A stretch of DNA of 64,000 nucleotides from Deltaproteobacteria bacterium (GCA_022340465.1 JAJDNW010000061.1:1-64000); one strand, 5' to 3'; counted from the first letter of the stretch, positions 53,006-61,217 are shown. Notes: generated by a model from the letters alone, not told the origin. A program made the numbers and translations.

Positions 53006-54133
53006 CTAGTCGACTGTCCGGACGGCGTTGAAAAAGGCCTCGGCATGCCTTTCGGCATGGGAGGCGACGAGCGGCGTGTCCGGTGAATCCGGCGGTTGTC
53101 GGGCGGCCATGGAAGCAAACAGATCCAGCATATCACCGGCAGTCATTTTGGCCAGGTAGGATCTAAAATAGCCGGCGAATTTTTCAGGAATGCGCCTGTT
53201 CAAGTGCTGCAACGCAAGCCCCTTGTAAAAGCCTTCCAATGTGGCAGGTACAACGAAGTCGTCAATCCAGCACAGCTCCCCGACCCCGTCCAAGCGGTCA
53301 ATGCGCATATGCATCGACATGTTGAAAAGGAACAGCAGAAGAGCGTCTAACATTGCCTCGCTGTCATCGTTCGCCGCGACAACCAGGGGCGCGTATCGGC
53401 GTACTGTCACCAGCTTTACCAGCGGTTCGCGGTTTGCGCTCAGGTTGACCACGAAGTCACCAGCCGCGTGGTGCCACGCAAAAACCTGTTCAAAAGTTTC
53501 AACGTCGTAGCAGGCGGTCAGAATCATGGCCGCCTGCCTAAAAGCCGATCGCGCCTCATCTATAGACAGAAAACAATGGTCATTGGCTGGATCCCAGAGT
53601 CGGATACCGCTTGAACCGGTCTGCTTTATTTTCGAAACATGAAATTCATGGTGGGATTCGAACCATTCGCCTAAAAACAGACTTACCGATCTTGATTCAC
53701 TGATCGCCGTCTCCCGACAGGCAAACACCCTGGGTAAAAAGGGGTAGGCATATTTTTTTTCCAGCATTTGCAGAATTCTGAATTCGTTTCTCAGATACGC
53801 TTTTCCAATCGTGGAAGCCGCAACATTGAGGACATACTGGGCCTTACGATTTTCATTTGGCTCGACGATTCGACTGGGGTGATAAAAGGCACCGTGCTTT
53901 TCAAGATGCACCTCCAGCTGCTCTGTTGAGGCAATCCGCGCAGAAACTGTCTTGTCCACGTTGTCGACTAAAAAGGACTCGACCACCTCGAAATACTCCC
54001 CATAGGTCAGGCTGTCCGGGGCGGGCTGTCTAGCGGATGACGGCCCGCTGTGGCGTGTCATGGGAAGGTGTGTGTTCCAAAGGGGATGGCCAGGTCTAAT
54101 GGCATGGTCTTGGTCGGAAAGGTAGAACTGCAT
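53006..54133 (-). CDS. Kinase-fold-like hypothetical protein upstream of dsrA
   Basis: I do not recognise a named family for this 375-residue protein. Its order is kinase-like: a strand AQYVLNVAAS (98-107) where the ATP-binding Lys would be Asn103, a following helix LRNEFRILQML with Glu117 in the alphaC position, a hinge-like stretch SLFLGEWFESHHEFHVS (151-167), and a segment FAWHHAAGDFVV (218-229) like a degenerate catalytic loop. No clear DFG follows. This suggests an APH or protein-kinase-like fold, perhaps without catalysis. AGGA lies 5 bases before the ATG, 13 bases after the TPR gene. No signal peptide is seen. Confidence 0.75.
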   Translation of the reverse strand: MQFYLSDQDHAIRPGHPLWNTHLPMTRHSGPSSARQPAPDSLTYGEYFEVVESFLVDNVDKTVSARIASTEQLEVHLEKHGAFYHPSRIVEPNENRKAQYVLNVAASTIGKAYLRNEFRILQMLEKKYAYPFLPRVFACRETAISESRSVSLFLGEWFESHHEFHVSKIKQTGSSGIRLWDPANDHCFLSIDEARSAFRQAAMILTACYDVETFEQVFAWHHAAGDFVVNLSANREPLVKLVTVRRYAPLVVAANDDSEAMLDALLLFLFNMSMHMRIDRLDGVGELCWIDDFVVPATLEGFYKGLALQHLNRRIPEKFAGYFRSYLAKMTAGDMLDLFASMAARQPPDSPDTPLVASHAERHAEAFFNAVRTVD

Positions 54134-54146
54134 GTCGTCCTGACAT

Positions 54147-54767
54147 TCAACGGTGTTCCTCGAGTTCCTTTAAAATTTCGGGAGCAATCTCGTAGCCCAT
54201 CGACGCGGCCTTGTCAGCATTTTCAATGGCCAACTCAAATTCACCCTTTTCCATGTAGGCGATGGCCAGATTGTTATAGGCCACCTGAAAGGATGGCTCC
54301 AGCTCAATCACCTTCAGGTTGGTTGCGATGCTCTCGTCGATCTGCCCCTTCATCAGATAGGCATTGGCCAGGGTGGCATAGGCCTGCAGGAAATTAGGGT
54401 TCCAGCGCACGGCTTTCTCCAGCGAAGGGATAGCGTCATCGACTTTCCCCATTTGCATGTACACAAATCCGATGTTTCCATGACCTTCGGCAAATCCTGC
54501 CCTGGAATGGACAGCACGTTTGTTCCAGTCCAGACACCCCTCCAGATCGCCCCGCCGAAGGTGGATTGCACCGAGCTGAACGTAGGCCTCGGCCAAGGTG
54601 GGACTGCATGAGATGGCCTCCTGGAATTCCCCTTCAGCCTCTTCGTATTGCTTTAATCCCATCAAGGCTATGCCCAAATTATAATGTGAGGTTCCGCATT
54701 CCGGATTGGAAGCGATGGCCTGTCTTTGGGTGGCGATATATTCCTGTGCATTTTGAAATTTTGTCAT
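54147..54767 (-). CDS. Tetratricopeptide-repeat protein upstream of the dsr operon
   Basis: The 206-residue cytoplasmic protein consists of about five TPR units (for example NPECGTSHYNLGIALMGLKQYEEAE near 18-42; PTLAEAYVQLGAIHLRRGDLEG; NPNFLQAYATLANAYLMKGQIDES; PSFQVAYNNLAIAYMEKGEFELA). TPR arrays bind partner proteins. There is no signal peptide. It is the first gene of a short unit with the kinase-like gene, 13 bases downstream, and has its own consensus promoter. Conservation next to dsrAB would suggest a role in sulfite reductase assembly or regulation, but that is inference. Confidence 0.9.
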   Translation of the reverse strand: MTKFQNAQEYIATQRQAIASNPECGTSHYNLGIALMGLKQYEEAEGEFQEAISCSPTLAEAYVQLGAIHLRRGDLEGCLDWNKRAVHSRAGFAEGHGNIGFVYMQMGKVDDAIPSLEKAVRWNPNFLQAYATLANAYLMKGQIDESIATNLKVIELEPSFQVAYNNLAIAYMEKGEFELAIENADKAASMGYEIAPEILKELEEHR

Positions 54768-54822
54768 AATGTTGTCCGTCTGTTTTTAAATATTTTCGAT
54801 ATACGCAAGTGAGCCAGCACAA

Positions 54823-54851
54823 AATCTAGAGCGCAGCCAACCGATTGTCAA
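54823..54851 (-). promoter_or_regulatory. Candidate promoter of the TPR/kinase-like unit
   Basis: TTGACA (54851-54846) and TAGATT (54828-54823) on the minus strand are 17 bases apart, about 55 bases before the TPR start. Confidence 0.6.
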
Positions 54852-54893
54852 GTAAAAACACCTGTGGCCGCAGGCGCCTGCCCGAGAAGCTTC

Positions 54894-54922
54894 TTGACAT
54901 GAATTTAATTTCTATCTATAAA
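54894..54922 (+). promoter_or_regulatory. Candidate promoter of the 110-residue protein and dapA-like gene
   Basis: TTGACA (54894-54899) and TATAAA (54917-54922) are 17 bases apart, about 60 bases before the 54985 start. Together with the divergent TPR promoter it fills this 217-base gap. Confidence 0.7.
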
Positions 54923-54984
54923 ATCCGGGATATTCTGCAAACTGTTACTGGTGACTTGAATCGTTATCAAAAGGAGGACATGTT

Positions 54985-55317
54985 ATGGCCGATTGTTTTG
55001 TAAACATCATCTTAGACGACGACAAGATCAAGCAACTCGAAGGGGTCGGATTGGGAAATGAAGTCAAAGATATAGATGGTAAAAAGGTGCTTCAGATTAC
55101 CATGACCAAAAAAGATCAGAAAAAATTGAAAAAAGGGTTTAAAGATCTGACCATCGCCGATGACGACACCTGCTCGCTGCCGGAAGACGGGGAAAAGACC
55201 CTTTTTGACATCGTTCTGGAAATGCAATCCGTTGATGTAATGAAATTTGCTATTACCAAACTTTATAACCCCCTCGCCGGTAGGGATGTGTTCGGTCGCG
55301 GCACCGGCATGCGCTAA
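54985..55317 (+). CDS. Conserved-looking small protein of unknown function
   Basis: The 110-residue protein starts MADCFVNIILDDDKIKQLEG after a strong SD (AAAGGAGGACATGTT). It is charged and mixed alpha/beta, with no signal peptide or membrane segment and one Cys in DDDTCSLPEDGEK near 60-72. The end, YNPLAGRDVFGRGTGMR, is Gly/Arg rich. I do not recognise a family. It has a near-consensus promoter, so it may be well expressed. The dapA-like gene begins 13 bases after its stop, so the two should be cotranscribed. Confidence 0.82.
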   Translation: MADCFVNIILDDDKIKQLEGVGLGNEVKDIDGKKVLQITMTKKDQKKLKKGFKDLTIADDDTCSLPEDGEKTLFDIVLEMQSVDVMKFAITKLYNPLAGRDVFGRGTGMR

Positions 55318-55330
55318 AGGAGAAATGACA

Positions 55331-56371
55331 ATGAAACCGGGATGTTATACCGCCATTGTCACGCCTTTCGAAAACAATGGCTCGGATGTCGACTTCGAGG
55401 GGCTGGCGAAGCTTGTGGACTATCAGATCCAAAACGGCATCACTGGCATTCTCGCCGCGGGTACAACCGGAGAAAGCCCCACCCTGGTGTGGAAAGAACA
55501 CCACCTGGTAACCGAAAAAGTGCTCGATCAGACCCGGGGCAAGTGTCTGGCCATCGCCGGCACCGGCAGCAACAACACCAGCGAGTGCCTTGCGGCCACG
55601 GAACATGCCGCCAAAGCGGGGGCCGATGCGGTCCTTTTGGTGGACCCCTATTACAATGGGCCGAGTTCCCTGGAAATCCGCAGGGAATACGTGGCCCCAG
55701 TGGCCGGAGCGTTCCCGGACCTCACCGTTATCCCCTACGTCATCCCGGGGCGTACCGGCGCCCAGCTGTTTCCGGAGGACCTGGCCCTTTTATTCAGGGA
55801 GTTCGGCAACGTGAACACGGTGAAGGAAGCCACCGGCAACCTGGACAACATGAGGCGCACGAGGGAATGCTGCGGTGAGGACTACGTGATCCTGTCCGGC
55901 GACGACGGTATCACCTTCGACATGATGACCGATACAGCCATTGCGGCCGCCGGGGTGATTTCGGTGATCACCAACGTCGCCCCCAAAGGGGTGGTGGACA
56001 TGGTGCGGCTGCTCATGGAGGGCAGGGTGGAAGCGGCCGGACAGCTGAAAGAGGCCCTGGATCCGCTTTTTGGCCTGGTGACGGTATCCACCCAGGAAAC
56101 GAGCCCCTACGGTGACGTGCTCTGCCGGGCCCGGAACCCCCTGGCCATCAAAGCCCTGATGTCCATCCTGGGGATGCCGTCCGGAGGCTGCCGCCGGCCC
56201 CTGGGCAAAATGTCACGAAACGGACTGAACAAGGTGCTGGAGGCGGCCAGAACGGTTCAGGCGCGTAATCCGGAAATTTTAGCACCCATAGCCGAATTTT
56301 TTAAGGTCGACATAGAAGAGCGGCTCGGCAACCCCGATTTCGCGGAAGGGCTGTGCTACGATTCCTACTGA
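55331..56371 (+). CDS. dapA: DapA-family (dihydrodipicolinate synthase/NAL) aldolase
   Basis: A 346-residue class I aldolase of the DHDPS/N-acetylneuraminate lyase family, from MKPGCYTAIVTPFENNGSDV. It keeps AAGTTGESPTL near 41-51, the Tyr in VIPYVIPGRTG near 136-146 and the Schiff-base Lys in NTVKEATGN near 168-176, as in 4-hydroxy-tetrahydrodipicolinate synthase. The usual YN pair reads YV here. At 346 residues it is about 50 longer than most DapA, through a C-terminal extension. The start at 55331 has AGGAG 8 bases upstream. Lysine/diaminopimelate synthesis is likely but another keto-acid aldolase is possible. Confidence 0.85.
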   Translation: MKPGCYTAIVTPFENNGSDVDFEGLAKLVDYQIQNGITGILAAGTTGESPTLVWKEHHLVTEKVLDQTRGKCLAIAGTGSNNTSECLAATEHAAKAGADAVLLVDPYYNGPSSLEIRREYVAPVAGAFPDLTVIPYVIPGRTGAQLFPEDLALLFREFGNVNTVKEATGNLDNMRRTRECCGEDYVILSGDDGITFDMMTDTAIAAAGVISVITNVAPKGVVDMVRLLMEGRVEAAGQLKEALDPLFGLVTVSTQETSPYGDVLCRARNPLAIKALMSILGMPSGGCRRPLGKMSRNGLNKVLEAARTVQARNPEILAPIAEFFKVDIEERLGNPDFAEGLCYDSY

Positions 56372-56386
56372 ACCTCGAGGTTGCAA
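56371..56386. repeat. Copy of a 16-bp motif just after a stop codon
   Basis: AACCTCGAGGTTGCAA directly follows the dapA-like stop. The reverse complement occurs at 3748-3763, just after the stop of the minus-strand RidA gene, so both copies have the same orientation relative to the gene they follow. Confidence 0.4.
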
Positions 56387-56398
56387 TTTTAAAATAAA

Positions 56399-56433
56399 AA
56401 CCGGCCCGTGCGTTTAAAACGCCTGGGCCGGTT
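56399..56433 (+). terminator. Terminator after the dapA-like gene
   Basis: AACCGGCCC (56399-56407) and GGGCCGGTT (56425-56433) form a 9-bp stem with an inner GCG/CGC pairing. AT-rich sequence follows on the plus strand and an A-run precedes the stem, so it may also end minus-strand transcripts from the YkgJ gene. Confidence 0.75.
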
Positions 56434-56468
56434 AATTTATTCCTCCGGCGGTTACATACCTCAAATCC

Positions 56469-56556
56469 GTCATTCCTGCGAAGGCAGGACACGCAGTGAA
56501 TCGTCAGTGCTGTCCAGAAACAGATACTGTATACCGGATCAAGTCCAGCATGACAG
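56469..56556. repeat. Degenerate copy of a dispersed palindromic intergenic repeat
   Basis: The stretch begins GTCATTCCTGCGAAGGCAGG and ends CAAGTCCAGCATGAC, with ATGAC/GTCAT at the tips. This is the form of widespread intergenic repeats of the GTCATTCCCGCGAAGGCGGGAATC type known from many Proteobacteria. The middle is diverged. No other copy was seen in the window. Confidence 0.5.
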
Positions 56557-56666
56557 GTTAGGCTATTGGCTTGCCAGGTTAATATCTAAATGCGATAACG
56601 CGTCATATCTATCGATGGTCATCCGATGGATGCAAACGTACGCGCCCCGGGAAGAACCATATTTTC

Positions 56667-57458
56667 TCATTTCTTCTTTGCCGACGCCCGGGCCTGCTCC
56701 TCCGGCGACGATTGTTTGAAAAAAATATCCTTGAGCCAGTTGATCCCGAAGTTGAGCAACTCGATATCGTCGTTTCTGATCTTTTCCAGGGTTTGCGCAT
56801 CGACCTCGAAACGCTGAAGGAAGGTGCTTTCAAAGACAAACTCCCGGAACTTGTCGACGTTGTAGCTGACCATGAAAAACATCTCTTTGGCCTTGTCTGT
56901 CAGCTTGATGTTGGGCGGGAACGAACGCTTTCTGACCACTAAGTCGGTCCAGTTGCGGTTGATCTCGTCGTGGATGTCCACGCCCTGGTCCTTTCGCCAT
57001 TCCTTGACCGTCCATTGCCGGTCCTCTTCAAAACCGAGACAGTGGGACTCGTTGACGAAAAAGTAAAACCCCTCCTCATCCGCGCCCTCTTTATGACTCA
57101 GCGTGGCCACCCCCAAAGGGTAATAGCGGCAGGTTGTCGGTCGGTCCTCGTACAGAATGCAGCCGTCCTCCCTCAAAAAAGGACAGGATTCCTTTTCACC
57201 GTCCACCATTTTCAGCGTTACGATCGGCAGGTCGGTTTTTTCTAAAAGATGCGGCTCGGTGTAGATGGCCAGAAACTCCTGCGACGAAAGCTGCAGTCTC
57301 TTCTTCAGCCGGATGATGTCATAGGGTGTCAGGGTGATGCGAATGCCGCTGCAGCACTTGGTAAAACATTTCACGCCTTTGTGGCACTCAAATCTAAACT
57401 TGCTGTCGGGGCCGAGTCGAACCGGTTCGATGTTGGCCGCTTTTTCCGGAGTATCCAT
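56667..57458 (-). CDS. YkgJ-type cysteine-cluster protein
   Basis: From MDTPEKAANIEPVRLGPDS the protein has 263 residues. It carries the zinc/iron-chelator cluster CHKGVKCFTKCCSG near 21-34, then SCPFLREDGCILYEDRPTTCRYYP near 95-118, the YkgJ (CxxxCxxCC) pattern. The role of the family is not settled; metal or Fe-S binding is likely. The start at 57458 has AAAGGAAG upstream. The C terminus is Ala/Lys rich (EEQARASAKKK). It stands alone, convergent with the dapA-like gene. Confidence 0.88.
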   Translation of the reverse strand: MDTPEKAANIEPVRLGPDSKFRFECHKGVKCFTKCCSGIRITLTPYDIIRLKKRLQLSSQEFLAIYTEPHLLEKTDLPIVTLKMVDGEKESCPFLREDGCILYEDRPTTCRYYPLGVATLSHKEGADEEGFYFFVNESHCLGFEEDRQWTVKEWRKDQGVDIHDEINRNWTDLVVRKRSFPPNIKLTDKAKEMFFMVSYNVDKFREFVFESTFLQRFEVDAQTLEKIRNDDIELLNFGINWLKDIFFKQSSPEEQARASAKKK

Positions 57459-57756
57459 GATGCTTCCTTTCAATAAAGAAATCCCGGTTGCCGGCAATTG
57501 AAGACCCCTGCGGCAAGCTGCAGAGAACGCGCCCGCAATCTCCGTTCAAGACAACCGGTATCAGAACATATTCATTTTACCTGATTTTGCAACCGGACCA
57601 ACCCAATTTCCCGTTGAATCCGGGTGCCCCGACGGTTTTCGCTTTCTAAACCCCGTAACAATATGCTATAATTTCACTATCATCTAATCCAGGCGTTTCA
57701 ATTTTAAGAATTCAAACGGATAGAATTCATTGTAACCTACGAGACACCGATATCAC

Positions 57757-59352
57757 ATGCAGGCGGCATCGAAAAAATCATCGCGCAGGACACCACCGGT
57801 TTCCGGTGCGCTGCAAACCGAGGTACTTGTCATCGGCGGCGGTATCACCGGAGCGGGTGTGGCTCGCGATCTTGCTCTGAGAGGGATCGACTGCATTCTC
57901 GTGGAACGCTACGATATCAATGCCGGCGCCTCCGGGGCCAACCATGGCTTGCTGCACAGCGGCGCCAGGTATGTTTCCAAGGATGCCTCGGCGGCGGCAG
58001 AGTGCCGCAAGGAGGGCGCCCTTCTGAAAAAGTTGGCGTCGGACTGCATAGAGGACACCGGCGGACTGTTCGTGGCCATCGAAGGCGACGATGAACGCTT
58101 CGTGGCCGACTTTCCCCGATTGTGCGCCCGGTCCGGCATCGACGCCCGATCCTTACCCGTCGAGGATGCCCGCGAAATGGAGCCCCTGCTTTCCGACAAG
58201 CTCATCGCAGCTTACCGGGTGCCCGATGCCTCCGTCGACCCCTTCAAGCTCACCCTTGAAAATGTTCACCAGGCCCGCGCCCTGGGCGGCTCGCTGCTGC
58301 GTCACTCCGAAGTGACCGGTTTCGAAATCGATCGACACCGCATCGTCCGCACCAGGCTTAAAAATCTCCTGACCGGCGAGACCTTTTTCATCCAAGCCGA
58401 CCAGGTGCTGAACGCTGCCGGCGCCTGGGCCAAAGAAATTGCGGCCCTGGCGGGGTGTTCTCTGAACCTGCTCTATTCCAAAGGAACCCTGCTGGTTACC
58501 CACAACCGCCTCACCCGGCAGGTGATCAACCGGCTGCGTCCCTCAAGCAATGCGGATATCCTCGTCCCCGGAGGCACCGTCTCCATCCTGGGGACCACCT
58601 CCATCCGGATCGACAATCTCGATGCCATTTATCCCACGGTGGAGGAGACCGACTTCATTCTCGAGGAAGGCGCATCCATGATCCCCGCCCTGGAAAAAAC
58701 GCGCTTTATCCGCGCCTATGCCGGTGTACGGCCGCTTCTGGGTTCCTCGACGGAAGGGGACGACCGCAAGGTAAGCCGTGGATTTGCCCTTATCGACCAC
58801 GCGGAAAGCGGCCTGAATAATTTTGCCACCATCACCGGTGGAAAGTTGACGACCTACCGTTTAATGGCTGAAAAAGCGGCGGATTTGATCAGCCAGCGAC
58901 TGGGCGTCTCCACACCCTGTCAGACACGCACGGAGCCATTGCCTTCCGCAGCGGGTGCCAAGTGGACCAAACCGGGCCTTGCGCCCAGGATGTGGATAAA
59001 AGAGCATGCCCCCGACGACATCCTGCTCTGCGAGTGTGAGATGGTGCCCAAAAGCGTCGTCGACAACCTGATAAGCTCCATCCGCCAACAAAACGGCACA
59101 CCGGACCTGAAGGCCCTGGGGGTGCGCAGTCGCATCGGCAAAGGCGCCTGCCAGGGGACCTTTTGCGCCCTGCGCACCGGGGCCTATCTTTACGACAAGG
59201 GTGAAGTGAAAGAAGAAGAGGGTCTGGACGGCATCCGGGCTTTCATTTCAGAGAGATGGCGTGGCATCCGCCCTCTTTTGTGGGACACCCCGCTCATCCA
59301 GGCGGAGCTTCAGGAAGCGATCTATTGCGGCATGTACGGACTGGAGCTATAG
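57757..59352 (+). CDS. glpA: Anaerobic glycerol-3-phosphate dehydrogenase subunit A
   Basis: The 531-residue flavoprotein oxidises glycerol-3-phosphate to dihydroxyacetone phosphate. The FAD motif VIGGGITGAGVARDLALRG lies near 26-44. SGANHGLLHSGARYV and the C-terminal BFD-like [2Fe-2S] domain with CECEMVPKSVV and GKGACQGTFCALR (about 428-475) are as in GlpA. The TATAAT at 57667-57672 is a possible -10 element with a poor -35. glpB follows after 3 bases; no glpC is present. Confidence 0.93.
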   Translation: MQAASKKSSRRTPPVSGALQTEVLVIGGGITGAGVARDLALRGIDCILVERYDINAGASGANHGLLHSGARYVSKDASAAAECRKEGALLKKLASDCIEDTGGLFVAIEGDDERFVADFPRLCARSGIDARSLPVEDAREMEPLLSDKLIAAYRVPDASVDPFKLTLENVHQARALGGSLLRHSEVTGFEIDRHRIVRTRLKNLLTGETFFIQADQVLNAAGAWAKEIAALAGCSLNLLYSKGTLLVTHNRLTRQVINRLRPSSNADILVPGGTVSILGTTSIRIDNLDAIYPTVEETDFILEEGASMIPALEKTRFIRAYAGVRPLLGSSTEGDDRKVSRGFALIDHAESGLNNFATITGGKLTTYRLMAEKAADLISQRLGVSTPCQTRTEPLPSAAGAKWTKPGLAPRMWIKEHAPDDILLCECEMVPKSVVDNLISSIRQQNGTPDLKALGVRSRIGKGACQGTFCALRTGAYLYDKGEVKEEEGLDGIRAFISERWRGIRPLLWDTPLIQAELQEAIYCGMYGLEL

Positions 59353-59355
59353 CAT

Positions 59356-60684
59356 TTGACAGAAGAAATCGAGAGGCTGCAATTCCTGTTGGATACAAGT
59401 GCAGACAAAAAAGTCATTACGTGCGACCTCGCCGTTATCGGGGCCGGCATGAGCGGCATGGCGGCATCGCTCTTTGCGGCCGACCGTGGTGTGGATACCG
59501 TTCAGATAGGCATCGCCAGCCAGATCATCTTTTCGAGCGGCCTTCTGGACCTGCTGGGAGTCCACCCCGTGGAAACGGCCCAAACCTGGAAGGACCCGTG
59601 GAAAGCCATCGATCGGCTCGTGTCGGACCAGAGCGACCACCCCTTTGCGCGCATCGAAAAAAAACACATCCGTGAAGCTTTTGCGGAGGTGACCGCCTTT
59701 TTGGGCGATGCAGGGCTGACATATCGTTCCGACCAGGAAAGCAACCGTTTTGTGATAACCTCCCTGGGCACGCTGAAACCCACCTATTGCGCACCCGCAA
59801 CCATGTGGAACGGCATCGACGCATTGCAGACAACTCCCCCCGGTTTAATTGTCGACATCCGGGGACTGCGGGGATTCAGCGCACGGCAGATAACCGAAAC
59901 CCTCAAGCCCGTATGGCCGGGCCTGCGCCATGCAACGATCGCTTTTCCCGGCATGCACAAGGCCCAGGAGCTCTACACCGAACCCATGGCCAGGTCCCTG
60001 GCAGTGGCCCAAAACAGGCAGGCGTTGGCCGGGCTTCTCAGGCCGCTGGTGGAGGATGCCCGGGTTCTGGGAGTGCCCGCGATCCTCGGCATGCAGAATT
60101 CCCGGGATGTCCAGACGGATATGGAGGCGATGATCGGCATTCCCGTTTTTGAAATACCCACCATGCCCCCATCCATACCGGGCCTGCGCATCAGGGAAGC
60201 CTTCGAGACGAAGCTTCCCGAAAAGGGGGTCCGGGTTCTATACCAACAGCGCGTTTCCCGAATCGAAAAGACGGAAGACGGGTTTCTGCTCGAGGTCGGA
60301 AGCGACAAACCGATGGCGACCATCAAAACAAAGGGGGTCGTTCTGGCCACCGGCCGCTTCCTGGGCAAAGGCCTCAACGCCGATCGCAAAGTGATCCGGG
60401 AACCGCTTTTAGGCCTGCCGGTATATCAGCCCGGTGCCCGTCTGGACTGGCATCGGTTCGACTTTCTGGACCGCCGGGGACACCTGATCAACCGCTCCGG
60501 ACTCGAAATCGACGGCCGCTTCAGGCCGGTGGATGCATCCGGAAAACCTATTTACAACAACCTGTATGCCACCGGCTCCATCCTGGCCCACCAGGACTGG
60601 ATGCGTCAGAAGTGCGGTTCCGGACTTGCCATTGCCACGGCCTATGCCGCGGTAAAGGCCTTTTTAGAATCAGCCCTTGTTTGA
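59356..60684 (+). CDS. glpB: Anaerobic glycerol-3-phosphate dehydrogenase subunit B
   Basis: The 442-residue partner flavoprotein starts at TTG with GGAG 9 bases upstream. It has a dinucleotide-binding motif LAVIGAGMSGMAASLFAADRG near 24-44, HIREAFAEVTAFL, VLATGRFLGKGL near 333-344 and a C-terminal GSGLAIATAYAAVKAFLES. In E. coli GlpB docks with GlpA and the membrane subunit GlpC. The two subunits here are coupled, but glpC is absent downstream, so electrons must leave by another protein, perhaps one encoded elsewhere. Confidence 0.9.
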   Translation: MTEEIERLQFLLDTSADKKVITCDLAVIGAGMSGMAASLFAADRGVDTVQIGIASQIIFSSGLLDLLGVHPVETAQTWKDPWKAIDRLVSDQSDHPFARIEKKHIREAFAEVTAFLGDAGLTYRSDQESNRFVITSLGTLKPTYCAPATMWNGIDALQTTPPGLIVDIRGLRGFSARQITETLKPVWPGLRHATIAFPGMHKAQELYTEPMARSLAVAQNRQALAGLLRPLVEDARVLGVPAILGMQNSRDVQTDMEAMIGIPVFEIPTMPPSIPGLRIREAFETKLPEKGVRVLYQQRVSRIEKTEDGFLLEVGSDKPMATIKTKGVVLATGRFLGKGLNADRKVIREPLLGLPVYQPGARLDWHRFDFLDRRGHLINRSGLEIDGRFRPVDASGKPIYNNLYATGSILAHQDWMRQKCGSGLAIATAYAAVKAFLESALV

Positions 60685-60701
60685 ACCGTCCTCATCGCTT
60701 C

Positions 60702-61144
60702 TCACATGACATGCAGGACATAGACGATGTGGCTCGTAATGTCACCTGGAAAGGTCTGATCGATCGTGTGGCCACCCTCGGCCGGTATCTGAAATTGCGA
60801 AGATTCCCCACCGACGAGAAATGGATTGATAATCGGCTCCTGATCCGGGCAGTAGGTCGTTTTCGTCATAGAAAAATTGGGCGACTGGGTCAGGTCGAGC
60901 GTCTCCCCCTTGGCCGGATGGTACGAGTTTTCCCGAAAAGGTAAAAACCGACCCTTTGGTAACCCCCGTCTGCAGCCAAACCTGCGAAGCTGCGTTCCAA
61001 TAAAGCAACGGGAAGCGGCTGCCAGGACTCATTGCGCTGGACAAAGGAACCGTTATCGTCGCCGGCTTGAAAAAGGTGAAGCGGCAGGGGAGGGTGTGCC
61101 TGCAACTTTTCCGTATAGTTACAACTTGCGAATTGAATTCTCAA
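60702..61144 (-). pseudogene. Frameshifted remnant of an unknown protein gene
   Basis: On the minus strand three reading frames in succession give protein-like text. The first includes LFQAGDDNGSFVQRN, the second PLLYWNAASQVWLQTG and VTKGSVFTFSGK (near 61020-60935), and the third YHPAKGETLDLTQSPN, FSMTKTTYCPDQEPIINPF, VGGESSQFQIPAEGGHT and DITSHIVYVLHVM, ending in a stop at 60702. No single frame spans it: the third frame is open only from about 61030 and has no ATG before FSMTK. This is what an old frameshifted gene end looks like. The family is not recognised; the text suggests an extracellular or surface protein. Confidence 0.5.
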
Positions 61145-61217
61145 TTTGTAAATTCTATTTTGTTGACCAATATCTTCAGCGCTGCCAGCATCCTTGCAAT
61201 TTCCAGCCTAAACCGGT

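Noticed and set aside
53651-53668. A tRNA-like T-loop (GGTTCGAATCCC on the minus strand)
   Set aside because: The flanking bases do not pair as a T-stem, no anticodon arm or CCA end is present, and it lies inside the well-formed kinase-like coding frame (EWFESHHEF).
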